Source of the DNA: Micromonospora echinospora
Lineage (GTDB): Bacteria > Actinomycetota > Actinomycetes > Mycobacteriales > Micromonosporaceae
DNA: 64,000 nucleotides
NCBI RefSeq assembly: GCF_014203425.1
Contig: NZ_JACHJC010000001.1
Coordinates: 1,116,001 to 1,180,000, forward strand
Direction of reading: 5' to 3'
In this document: in pieces, positions 7,636 to 15,045 of the stretch
Layout of the letters: each line of letters starts with the position of its first letter
How positions within the stretch are numbered: position 1 is the first letter of the stretch
Notes under the pieces: generated by a model
Told to the model about the DNA's origin: nothing
The model's input: the letters and a program-made list of their open reading frames with translations, nothing else
Databases searched by the model: none
Made by a program: the position numbers and the translations under genes

Positions 7636-9566
7636 CGCTCGCGATCGTGCTCGCGGCCGACCCGGCGGCGGGCCACCCCACCGAACCCGGCCGAGCCGCC
7701 GGGGAATCGCTCACCGAGCGCCTGGCGGCGCAGTGGCGTCGGGCCGGGGCGGACGACGTGCGTATCGCCGCCGACCTGACCGAGCTGGCCGACCTGGTGG
7801 CCGCCGCGACCGGCCCGGTGCTGGTGAGCGGCGCGGACCTGGTGGCGCACACGGCCGTACTCAGGCATCTCGCGACCAGCCCGGTCGGGCCGACGGTGGC
7901 GCTGGTGCTCACCGATCCACCCGCTCCCGGGCAGGCGACGGTGCGCGAGGAACGCGGGCAGGTGGTCGAGGTCGACGCCGACGACGCGAGCGGCGTGTTC
8001 GGCGGCGCGCTGCGGGTGGGCGCGGCCGACCTTCCGGCGCTCGCCGACGCCGCCCGCCGCGCCGCAGACGGCGGGCCGCTGGGCGCGGTGGACCGGCTCG
8101 TGGCCGACCTCGCCGCGCGGGGCACGCTGATCTTCGCCCAGAGGGTACGTCTGCTCGTGGCGCACCGGGTCGGCGACGAGACGCAGCGGGTGGCGGCCGA
8201 GGCGGCGGTGGCCGCCGTCGACGAGGACCGCGCCGAGTTGAAGCTGTCGGTGAAGGAGCGGGACGACTTCTTCACCACGTTCTTCGTCAGTACCTGGTCC
8301 CCGTACGTCACGAAGGCGGCGGCGCGGATCGGGATCGGGCCGACCGGGGTCACCATGGTCTCGGTGGCGTTCGCGGTGGCCGCGGCGGTGCTGTTCGGCG
8401 CCGGGGGACGGCCCGCGCTGGTGGCCGGGGCGGTTCTGCTCTACCTGGGGTTCGTGCTGGACTGCGTGGACGGGCAGCTCGCCCGCTACACCCGGCACTT
8501 CAGCGCCTGGGGCGGCTGGCTGGACACGATGGCCGACCGGTTCAAGGAGTACGTGGTCTACGCCGGTCTCGGTTTCGGGGCCACGCACGCCGGGTTCCGG
8601 TACGGCTGGGCGCTGGCGCTGGCAGCGATGACGTTGCAGACCGTGCGGCACATGACCGACACCTGGTACGGGGCGCTGCACGACGAGGCGGCCCGGCGGC
8701 CGAAGGTGGTGACCGCTGACGCGGGCGGCATCGGCGGAAAGCTGAACGCCGCGTCGACGCGGGTGCAGGCGGACACCGGCTCGGTGTCGTACTGGCTGAA
8801 GCGCACAGTGGTGTTCCCGATCGGGGAGCGGTGGGCGCTGATCGCGATCGCCGCCGCGCTGTTCGGTCAGCTGGTGGCGCTGGTCGCGGTACTGGTCTGG
8901 GGTGCGCTGGCGTTCGCGTACACCGGGGGGTTGCGGACCTTGCGGGCGCGGTGGATGCGGGTGCCGGTGATGGCCACTGTGGACGCGGCTCTGCACCGCG
9001 ACGACGGCGTGCTGGCGCGGACGCTGCCGACCACGCGGCGGCCGCTGCTGCTGGCGGTGCTCGGCGCGCTCGGCTCGGCGGGGACGCTGGTGTGGGCGCT
9101 GCTCGCGGTGCACGGCGGCGGCGACCTGCCGGTCTTCGTGCCGGTGCTCGCGCTGGTGCTGCTGCTGGGCGCCGCGCAGGCTTCGCGGGCGCCGCACGAC
9201 GGGTCGCTGGACTGGCTGGTGCCGGCCGCGTTGCGGGCCGCCGAGTACCTGTTCGCCATCGCGGTCGGGGTGGCGGGCCGGGCGCCCGCGTGGCTGATCT
9301 TCGGGTACGTCCTGGTGCTGACGCTGCACCACTACGACCTGACCGCCCGGCTGGAGAAGCGGCAGTCGGCGCCGCCGCTGCACGCCGCCACGCTGGGCTG
9401 GCCGGGGCGTTCCCTGCTGCTGGCAATCGGGCTGATCGCCGGATATGCGAGTATCGCTCTGGCTACACTCGGTGCGTACCTTCTCGTGGTTTTTGTCGCG
9501 AGCGTGGTCCTCGCCTGGGTGGTCCTGCCGGCCCGCGCCCATGGGGGTGTGCGCTCGCCGGGCTGA
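7632..9566 (+). CDS. CDP-alcohol phosphatidyltransferase with degenerate nucleotidyltransferase-like N-terminal domain
   Basis: 644-aa membrane protein. Residues 280-302 match the CDP-alcohol phosphotransferase motif DGxxARx8GxxxDxxxD completely (DGQLARYTRHFSAWGGWLDTMAD), so the catalytic site looks intact; it joins a CDP-activated alcohol to a second alcohol with release of CMP. About ten hydrophobic helices follow. The first 200 residues begin AIVLAAD and keep the LTERLAAQWRRAGADDVRI pattern of sugar-nucleotide cytidylyltransferases, but the glycine-rich GxGxR loop and its lysine are gone. The layout resembles the bifunctional inositol-phosphate cytidylyltransferase/DIPP synthase. Starts in a GTGA overlap with the ATPase gene. 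Confidence 0.85.
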   Translation: MTLAIVLAADPAAGHPTEPGRAAGESLTERLAAQWRRAGADDVRIAADLTELADLVAAATGPVLVSGADLVAHTAVLRHLATSPVGPTVALVLTDPPAPGQATVREERGQVVEVDADDASGVFGGALRVGAADLPALADAARRAADGGPLGAVDRLVADLAARGTLIFAQRVRLLVAHRVGDETQRVAAEAAVAAVDEDRAELKLSVKERDDFFTTFFVSTWSPYVTKAAARIGIGPTGVTMVSVAFAVAAAVLFGAGGRPALVAGAVLLYLGFVLDCVDGQLARYTRHFSAWGGWLDTMADRFKEYVVYAGLGFGATHAGFRYGWALALAAMTLQTVRHMTDTWYGALHDEAARRPKVVTADAGGIGGKLNAASTRVQADTGSVSYWLKRTVVFPIGERWALIAIAAALFGQLVALVAVLVWGALAFAYTGGLRTLRARWMRVPVMATVDAALHRDDGVLARTLPTTRRPLLLAVLGALGSAGTLVWALLAVHGGGDLPVFVPVLALVLLLGAAQASRAPHDGSLDWLVPAALRAAEYLFAIAVGVAGRAPAWLIFGYVLVLTLHHYDLTARLEKRQSAPPLHAATLGWPGRSLLLAIGLIAGYASIALATLGAYLLVVFVASVVLAWVVLPARAHGGVRSPG

Positions 9567-9582
9567 CGGAGGGCGGGCCGGG

Positions 9583-11766
9583 GTGACCTTGATCAGCTTC
9601 GTCGTACCGGCCTTCAAGGTGCAGGGCTACCTGCGGGAATGTCTCGACTCGATCCTCGACCAGCCGTTCGGCGACATCGAGGTCATCGGTGTCGACGACG
9701 CCTCCCCTGACGACAGCGGCGAGATCCTGGCCGAGTACGCGCTGCGCGACCCCCGCGTGCGCCCGGTCCGGCTCGCCGAGAACGTCGGGCTCGGTCCGGC
9801 CCGCAACATCGGGCTGGACCGGGCCGTCGGCGAGTACGTGTGGTTCGTCGACGGGGACGACTGGCTGGTGCCCGGCTGCCTGCCGCACGTCGCCGACCGG
9901 CTCCGCGACACCGCGCCGGACGTGCTGATCGTGGACCACGTCCGGGCGCACTGGAACAACATCGGCACCCGCAGCGCGATGCGCGACGTGTTCCCGGTGC
10001 CGCCGGGCGCGACGACGTTCGCGCTGCGGGACCGGCCGGAGACGCTGAAGCTGCTGCACACCGCGTGGAACCGGGTGGTGCGGCGGGAGTTCCTGATCGA
10101 GCGCGGGCTGCGCTTCGAGCCGGGCTGGTACGAGGACGTCTCGTTCAGCTATCCGGCGCTGATGGCCGCCGGGCGGATCGGCGTACTCGATCGGATCTGC
10201 CTGAACTACCGGCAACGCCGCACCGGCGCGATCACGAAGACCCGGGGGGACCGGCACTTCGAGGTCTTCGCGCAGTGGCACCGGGTGTTCGGGCTGATGG
10301 ACCGCTGGAAGGTGACCGGGCTGCGCCCGGCGGTCTTCGAGCGGATGATCTGGCACTACCTCACGGTGCTCGGCAACGGCGACCGGATCGCGCCCGAGCT
10401 GCGGGCGCCGTTCTTCGCCCAGATGCACGCCGACTACGTGCGGTTCCTGCCGCCCGAGGGCTATCCGGTCCCGCCCGGCCCGGAAGGGCTCAAGCACCGG
10501 CTGGTGGCGGCCGGCCGATGGCGGACGTTCAGCGCGTTGCGCGAGGCGCACCAGGCGGGAGAGACGGCCCGGCGGACCGCCCGGCGGGCCCGGCGGCGGG
10601 TCGCACCCGTGGTGCGGCGTACCGCCCGGAGGGCCCGTGACCTGGCGCTGGGCGAGTACTACCGGGCCGAGCTGCACCGGCCGGTCGACCCGACGCTCGC
10701 CGTCTACGCGGCCTACTGGTACCGGGGTTACTCGTGCAACCCGGCCGCGATCTACGAGGCGGCCCGCCGGCTCGCGCCGCAGGTGCGTGGCGTGTGGATC
10801 GTCCGCCGCGACCGGGTGGCCACGTTGCCGCCCGGCGTCGAGTACGTGGTGGCCGGCACCCGCGAGTACCACCGCGTCCTGGCCCGTGCCCGCTGGCTCG
10901 TCAACAACGTCAACTTCCCGGACTTCGTCCGCAAGCGGCCCGGTTCGGTGCACGTGCAGACCCACCACGGCACGCCGGTCAAGGTGATGGGCCTGGATCA
11001 GCAGCGCTACCCGGTGGGCGCGGTGGGGATGAACTTCGCCGGCCTGCTGCGCCGGGTGGACCGCTGGGACTACAGCATCACGTCGAACAGCTTCTCGACG
11101 CAGATGTGGGAGCGGGCGTACCCGGCGGACTACACCACGCTGGAGGTCGGCTACCCGCGCAACGACCGGCTGGCGCTGGCCACCGCCGAGGACCGCGGCC
11201 AGGTCCGCGCCGCGCTGGGCATCGCACCCGACGAGTACGTGGTGCTGTACGCGCCGACGCACCGGGAGCACCTGCCCGGGTGGCGGCCGCCGTTCGACCC
11301 GGACCGGATGCTCGACGTCCTCGGGCCCCGGGGCCGGCTGCTGATGCGCAGCCACTACTTCCACGACCGGGAGCGGCGCCCCGGGGGACCGGCGGCGGAC
11401 GGCGTGCTGGACGTGAGCGCGTACGACCGGGTGGAGGACCTCTACCTGGCGGCGGACGTGCTGATCACCGACTATTCCTCGGCGATGTTCGACTACGCGG
11501 TGCTGGACCGGCCGATAGTGGTCTACGCGCCGGACTGGGACGCCTACCGGGTGGCCCGTGGTGTCTACTTCGACCTGCTGGCCGAGCCGCCGGGCGCTGT
11601 CGCGCTGGACTTCCCCGGGCTGCTCGACGTGTTCCGTTCCGGCGCTGTCGACGACGAGGCGGCCGAGCGGGCCCGGACGGCGTTCCGGTCGCGGTTCTGC
11701 GCCCTGGACGACGGGCACGCCGCCGAGCGCGTGGTGCGCCGCGTGTTCCTCGGCGAAACGCCGTAA
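9583..11766 (+). CDS. Bifunctional GT2 glycosyltransferase–CDP-glycerol glycerophosphotransferase (TagF-like)
   Basis: 727-aa fusion. Residues 1 to about 330 are a GT-A glycosyltransferase (SFVVPAFKVQGYLRECLDSI, DDASPDDSGEI, then FVDGDDWLVP with the DxD). A strongly basic Arg-rich linker (about 325-355) follows. The C-terminal half is a CDP-glycerol glycerophosphotransferase domain with THHGTPVKVMG, SNSFSTQMWERAYP, LYAPTHRE and LITDYSSAMFDYAVLDRPIVVY. Together they suggest priming and polymerising steps of a polyol-phosphate polymer at the inner membrane face. Seventeen bases downstream of the phosphotransferase gene, same operon. The polymer is not identified. Confidence 0.9.
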   Translation: MTLISFVVPAFKVQGYLRECLDSILDQPFGDIEVIGVDDASPDDSGEILAEYALRDPRVRPVRLAENVGLGPARNIGLDRAVGEYVWFVDGDDWLVPGCLPHVADRLRDTAPDVLIVDHVRAHWNNIGTRSAMRDVFPVPPGATTFALRDRPETLKLLHTAWNRVVRREFLIERGLRFEPGWYEDVSFSYPALMAAGRIGVLDRICLNYRQRRTGAITKTRGDRHFEVFAQWHRVFGLMDRWKVTGLRPAVFERMIWHYLTVLGNGDRIAPELRAPFFAQMHADYVRFLPPEGYPVPPGPEGLKHRLVAAGRWRTFSALREAHQAGETARRTARRARRRVAPVVRRTARRARDLALGEYYRAELHRPVDPTLAVYAAYWYRGYSCNPAAIYEAARRLAPQVRGVWIVRRDRVATLPPGVEYVVAGTREYHRVLARARWLVNNVNFPDFVRKRPGSVHVQTHHGTPVKVMGLDQQRYPVGAVGMNFAGLLRRVDRWDYSITSNSFSTQMWERAYPADYTTLEVGYPRNDRLALATAEDRGQVRAALGIAPDEYVVLYAPTHREHLPGWRPPFDPDRMLDVLGPRGRLLMRSHYFHDRERRPGGPAADGVLDVSAYDRVEDLYLAADVLITDYSSAMFDYAVLDRPIVVYAPDWDAYRVARGVYFDLLAEPPGAVALDFPGLLDVFRSGAVDDEAAERARTAFRSRFCALDDGHAAERVVRRVFLGETP

Positions 11767-11787
11767 AAGCGGCTACTCGCTGGTCAC

Positions 11788-11818
11788 TTAAGCGTGGAGT
11801 CCGGCGAACACCGCTTAA
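11788..11818. promoter_or_regulatory. Inverted repeat TTAAGCG/CGCTTAA before the sugar-import ATPase gene
   Basis: TTAAGCG (11788-11794) and CGCTTAA (11812-11818) form a 7-bp inverted repeat with a 17-bp spacer, AT-richer than its surroundings. It sits between the polymer operon end and the ATPase gene start. It could be a regulator site; the arms are too short to be a good terminator. Confidence 0.35.
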
Positions 11819-11924
11819 TAGGACTGTCACGAGCCGAACATGGCACGTTTACCCGATGTGCGGATCAGATGATCCTGGTCACAGTCATTCCCGGGTTTGG
11901 GGAGAGAAAACTGGGGAGGTGGCG

Positions 11925-13238
11925 GTGGCGACCGTCGCGCTCAAGGATGTCACCAAGGTGTTCCCGGATGGAACAGTCGCGGTCGACACCATCAATCTGG
12001 ACGTCAACGACGGCGAGTTCATGGTGCTGCTCGGCCCGTCGGGCTGCGGGAAGTCGACGGTGCTGCGCATGGTCGCCGGGCTGGAGGACCCGTCCTCCGG
12101 CGCGATCATGCTCGGCGGTGAGCTGGCGAACGACCTGCCGCCACGCGACCGAAAGATCGCCATGGTCTTCCAGGACTTCGCGCTCTATCCGCACATGACA
12201 GTCGGCGACAACATCGGCTTCCCGCTGCGGCTCTCCGGCGTCGAGCCCGGCCCGCGCGGTGAGCGGATCCAGGACGTGGCGAGCGCGCTCGGCATCGGCG
12301 ACGTACTCGCGCGTAAGCCAAGCCAGCTCTCCGGCGGCCAGCGGCAGCGGGTCGCCATGGGGCGGGCGATAGTGCGCCGGCCCGGCCTGTTCCTGATGGA
12401 CGAGCCGCTGTCGAACCTGGACAGCGGACTGCGCGCCGAGCTGCGCGCCGAGATCTCCGGCCTCACCCGCGAACTCGGCGTCACCACCATCTACGTCACC
12501 CACGACCAGGCCGAGGCGCTGACCATGGCCGATCGGGTGGCGATCATGCGCAAGGGCGTGCTCCAGGACGTGGGCACCCCCACCCAGGTGTACGGCCGTC
12601 CGGCCACGCTCTACGTCGCCGCGTTCCTCGGCAGCCCTCGGATGAACCTGCTGGAGGCGTCGGTCTACGTCCACCTCGACCGGTACGTCGCGCTGAACCT
12701 CGGTGAGCAGTCGCTCTACCTGCCCTGGGACGACATCCGCAGCCGGGCGGTGGCGCACTACCACGGCGAGCGGATCGTGGTCGGTATGCGTGCCGAGGCG
12801 CTCACCCCGGTCGCCCCGGACACCGCCGGTGACGTGCTGCACGGGCGCATCCGCTTCCTGGAGCACCACGGGCACGAGTCGCTCGCGTTCCTCGACATCG
12901 GCGCCACCGCGATCGTGGTCGACGAGATGGGCACCGCTGTCGAGCAGGCCGCACCGGGCCAGCGCGGCCTGCGCCGGTTCAACCAGGTGATGCAGCGGCT
13001 CACCGGGCGTGCGACGGAGTCTTCCGCGCCCGCCCCGGAAGCCGGCGGGGGCGGCGGCAACCGGACGAGCGTGCTGCCCGACCCGGGCCGCCACCACCGC
13101 CGTCCGGCGGAACTGGCGGTACGGCTGGCGCCGTACCCGCAGGTGTCGCCCGGGCACCCGCTCGCCGTGCAGGTGCGGATGGACGCGCTGCACTTCTTCG
13201 ACGAGCGAGGCGACCGCATCGACGTCGGCTGGCGGTGA
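11925..13238 (+). CDS. Carbohydrate ABC importer ATP-binding protein (MsmX/UgpC type)
   Basis: 437-aa ATPase of the MalK/UgpC/MsmX class. Walker A is GPSGCGKST (residue 38 on), the Q-loop is VFQDFALYPHMTV, the signature is LSGGQRQRVAMGRA, Walker B is LFLMDEPLSNLD, and the switch histidine sits in YVTHDQAEALTMADR. A C-terminal TOBE-like regulatory region follows, then about 90 extra residues that are proline- and glycine-rich. No permease or binding-protein gene is nearby, consistent with a shared ATPase serving several sugar importers. GTG at 11925 was chosen five bases after GGGGAGGT; GTG at 11919 lies inside that site. Confidence 0.9.
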   Translation: MATVALKDVTKVFPDGTVAVDTINLDVNDGEFMVLLGPSGCGKSTVLRMVAGLEDPSSGAIMLGGELANDLPPRDRKIAMVFQDFALYPHMTVGDNIGFPLRLSGVEPGPRGERIQDVASALGIGDVLARKPSQLSGGQRQRVAMGRAIVRRPGLFLMDEPLSNLDSGLRAELRAEISGLTRELGVTTIYVTHDQAEALTMADRVAIMRKGVLQDVGTPTQVYGRPATLYVAAFLGSPRMNLLEASVYVHLDRYVALNLGEQSLYLPWDDIRSRAVAHYHGERIVVGMRAEALTPVAPDTAGDVLHGRIRFLEHHGHESLAFLDIGATAIVVDEMGTAVEQAAPGQRGLRRFNQVMQRLTGRATESSAPAPEAGGGGGNRTSVLPDPGRHHRRPAELAVRLAPYPQVSPGHPLAVQVRMDALHFFDERGDRIDVGWR

Positions 13239-13239
13239 A

Positions 13240-13290
13240 AGGAGGGGCACCCTGTTAACGCCTCCGGTAGAGGAAGGGCCCCTTATTAAC
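13240..13290. repeat. Pair of 20-bp direct repeats ending in TTAAC
   Basis: AGGAGGGGCACCCTGTTAAC (13240-13259) and AGGAAGGGCCCCTTATTAAC (13271-13290) differ at five positions and are spaced 31 bp start to start. The second unit holds a short AAGGGCCCCTT palindrome. I recall similar AGGAAGGGCCCCTTNTTAAC units scattered in Micromonospora intergenic regions; a genome search would confirm that. It lies between converging genes. Confidence 0.65.
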
Positions 13291-13633
13291 AACCGCCGCC
13301 CGGAGGGACGGGCCGGTGACGGCGGTACGGGCCCCAGCCGACGAAGCGGGCGAACATGTCGGCCGGGGCGGGCGCGTCGTTCGGGTTCAGCCGGTAGAGG
13401 TCGCGCGTCGCCTCGTACAGCAGGCCGCACAGGTAGATGGACAGCCCGATCCGGTTGTCCTCGTACTCGCTGCGCAGCAGCAGACGGGCCGTCGGGCACG
13501 GCCACGGCTGGCCGCACGCCCGGCAGCACCACATCGGACGCAGCGGCGTGTGCGGGGTGGCGTGCAACGGGTACGGGCGGGGGCGATCCGGCGTCGGCCC
13601 GTCCGGCGGCTGCCCGAGCTGGTGGCTGATCAT
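13286..13633 (-). CDS. Conserved small protein with WCCRACGQPWPC zinc-ribbon-like motif
   Basis: 115-aa protein. After a proline-rich start it has MWCCRACGQPWPCPTARLLL (about residues 34-53), four cysteines spaced like a small metal site, then a helical region (YEDNRIGLSIYLCGLLYEATRDLYRL) and FARFVGWGPYRR. I know this pattern from small uncharacterised actinobacterial proteins found beside XRE/DUF397 genes, but no function is established. Its ATG overlaps the stop of the upstream gene (ATGA), so the two are co-translated. The C-terminal tail reaches into the second repeat unit. Confidence 0.75.
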   Translation of the reverse strand: MISHQLGQPPDGPTPDRPRPYPLHATPHTPLRPMWCCRACGQPWPCPTARLLLRSEYEDNRIGLSIYLCGLLYEATRDLYRLNPNDAPAPADMFARFVGWGPYRRHRPVPPGGGC

Positions 13634-13878
13634 CGAGGCTCCTCGTGGTGGCCGTCTCGCCGGTTGCCGGCGTCGCCGCCGCGCTGCTCCGGGGCGGACC
13701 AGCGACCGCCGTTCGCCCGCCACTGCTGGGCCGGGGTGAGGTTGCCGACCCGGCCGGGGCCCATCGTCGGGAGTGGACGGGTAGGTTGCCGCATCCACTC
13801 CGGCAGGTTGTCGCCCCGTACCCGCTGGGGCAGTGTCGGTGCCGACGCACCCCGGCAGCGGAACCAGCGCAGTCGCAC
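13630..13878 (-). CDS. Hypothetical 82-aa protein, first gene of a coupled pair
   Basis: Arginine-, proline- and glycine-rich 82-aa product with no recognised domain; the middle (LTPAQQWRANGGRW) is the only ordered-looking part. Support comes from context: it has a GTG start near GAGAGGAG, ends in an ATGA overlap with the zinc-motif gene, and is divergent from the XRE regulator across a promoter-bearing gap. It may be a cofactor of the adjacent regulatory module. Moderate confidence that it is translated. Confidence 0.5.
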   Translation of the reverse strand: MRLRWFRCRGASAPTLPQRVRGDNLPEWMRQPTRPLPTMGPGRVGNLTPAQQWRANGGRWSAPEQRGGDAGNRRDGHHEEPR

Positions 13879-13927
13879 GGCGCAACTCCTCTCGGTAGCG
13901 GGAACCGGACGAATTCGGCTCCACTGC

Positions 13928-13957
13928 GTGACAGTCTCGTCACCGCGCCGCTAGGGT
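13928..13957 (+). promoter_or_regulatory. HrdB-type promoter of the XRE regulator gene
   Basis: GTGACA (13928-13933) and TAGGGT (13952-13957) are 18 bp apart. Transcription would begin near 13964, leaving a leader of about 70 nt that contains the triple GTGTGCAG repeat just before the start codon. Confidence 0.6.
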
Positions 13958-14007
13958 CGGAAGGCGTTCCACCCCCACCTTCCTGGCCGTCCGACCGGCC
14001 GATTTCC

Positions 14008-14035
14008 GTGTGCAGCCGTGTGCAGAGGTGTGCAG
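14008..14035. repeat. Three GTGTGCAG units with 10-bp period abutting a start codon
   Basis: GTGTGCAG occurs at 14008-14015, 14018-14025 and 14028-14035, each separated by two bases, and the last unit touches the ATG of the XRE regulator. A one-helical-turn period places all units on one DNA face, which suits cooperative binding by a regulator. The repeat also replaces the normal ribosome-binding site. Confidence 0.8.
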
Positions 14036-14836
14036 ATGATCCGTGTGCCGTTGTGGGAACTGTTCGCCGGTGAGCTGCGCCGGTTACGTACCGATGCGGG
14101 GCTGACCCAGGAGGCCCTCGGCGAGCGGGTGAGCTATTCGGCGTCGCTGGTGGCGGCCGTCGAGCAGTGCCGCCGCGCGCCGCGCGCCGAGTTCACCGAG
14201 CGCTGCGACGAGGTGCTGAACGGCGGCGGCCTGCTGGTGCGGATCCGGGACGCGCTGATGCAGGAGGCGCTGATGCCGTGGTTCCGCGAGTGGGTGAGCA
14301 TCGAGCAGGAGGCGACGGCGTTACGCAGCTTCCAACCGCTGGTGGTCCCCGGTCTGTTGCAGACCGAGGAGTACGCACGCGCGCTGCACGAGGGCGCGAG
14401 CCCACTTGTCGGCGACGCCATGGAGCAGCAGGTGGCCGCGCGGATGGCGCGGCAAGTGGTGCTGGACCGCCCGGCGCCCCCGCAGTTCGTGGCGGTGCTC
14501 GACCATTCGGTGCTCACTCGCGCCGTCGGCGGCCCGAAGGTGATGCGGGAGCAGTTGTCGCACCTGGTCGAGGTGGGTCGTCGGCCTCGCGTGCACCTGC
14601 ACCTGGTGCCGGAAACGGTCGGTGCCTATCCAGGGCTCAACGGTGCTTTCGTGCTCGCCACCCCGGCCGACGGTGACGACGTGGGCTACCTGGACAACCA
14701 GTTGCACGGCACGATTGTGGAGCGACACGCGGACGTAAAATCACTGCGGCAAACCTGGGAGTCGGTGCGCGCGGAGGCTATGCCGCACGGGGCGACTCTG
14801 GCGGCGATCACGGAGGCGGCGAAGCGATGGAGTTGA
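14036..14836 (+). CDS. XRE-family transcriptional regulator with DUF5753 (Scr1-type) domain
   Basis: 266-aa regulator. An N-terminal helix-turn-helix (LRRLRTDAGLTQEALGERVSYSASLVAAVEQCRRAP) is followed by the DUF5753 sensor-like domain starting at WFREWVSIEQEATALRSFQPLVVPGLLQT and containing RQVVLDRPAPPQFVAVLDHSVLTR. These proteins form regulator/partner pairs with DUF397 proteins in Actinobacteria, as in the WhiJ-type developmental systems of Streptomyces. The downstream DUF397 gene overlaps by 10 bp. ATG at 14036 was preferred; an in-frame GTG at 14018 lies inside the repeat. Confidence 0.92.
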   Translation: MIRVPLWELFAGELRRLRTDAGLTQEALGERVSYSASLVAAVEQCRRAPRAEFTERCDEVLNGGGLLVRIRDALMQEALMPWFREWVSIEQEATALRSFQPLVVPGLLQTEEYARALHEGASPLVGDAMEQQVAARMARQVVLDRPAPPQFVAVLDHSVLTRAVGGPKVMREQLSHLVEVGRRPRVHLHLVPETVGAYPGLNGAFVLATPADGDDVGYLDNQLHGTIVERHADVKSLRQTWESVRAEAMPHGATLAAITEAAKRWS

Positions 14837-15015
14837 CCGGCGCGATCTGGCGCAAGAGCACCCGCAGCAGCGGCAACTCCGGCGACTGTGTCGAGGTGGC
14901 GGACAATCTGCCCGGCGTGGTGGGGGTGCGGGACAGCAAGGACCGGCCGGGGCCGGCGCTGACGTTCACGCCGTCGAGCTGGGCGGCGTTCGTCGCGTAC
15001 GCCAAGCGGGGTTAG
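14827..15015 (+). CDS. DUF397 domain-containing protein
   Basis: 62-aa protein that is all domain: WRKSTRSSGNSGDCVEVAD at the start, then VVGVRDSKDRPGPALTFTPSSW and AFVAYAKRG at the end. DUF397 proteins act with the XRE/DUF5753 regulator encoded just upstream, probably relieving or tuning its repression; the pair behaves somewhat like an antitoxin–toxin couple in some reports. The 10-bp overlap with the regulator gene ensures coupled synthesis. Very typical length and composition. Confidence 0.93.
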   Translation: MELTGAIWRKSTRSSGNSGDCVEVADNLPGVVGVRDSKDRPGPALTFTPSSWAAFVAYAKRG

Positions 15016-15045
15016 GCAGCGACCGCCGTCGTCGGCGGTCCGCCG

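Noticed and set aside
9463..11718. 751-codon minus-strand frame opposite the GT2–TagF gene
   Set aside because: Shadow frame with repetitive Arg/Val/His composition.
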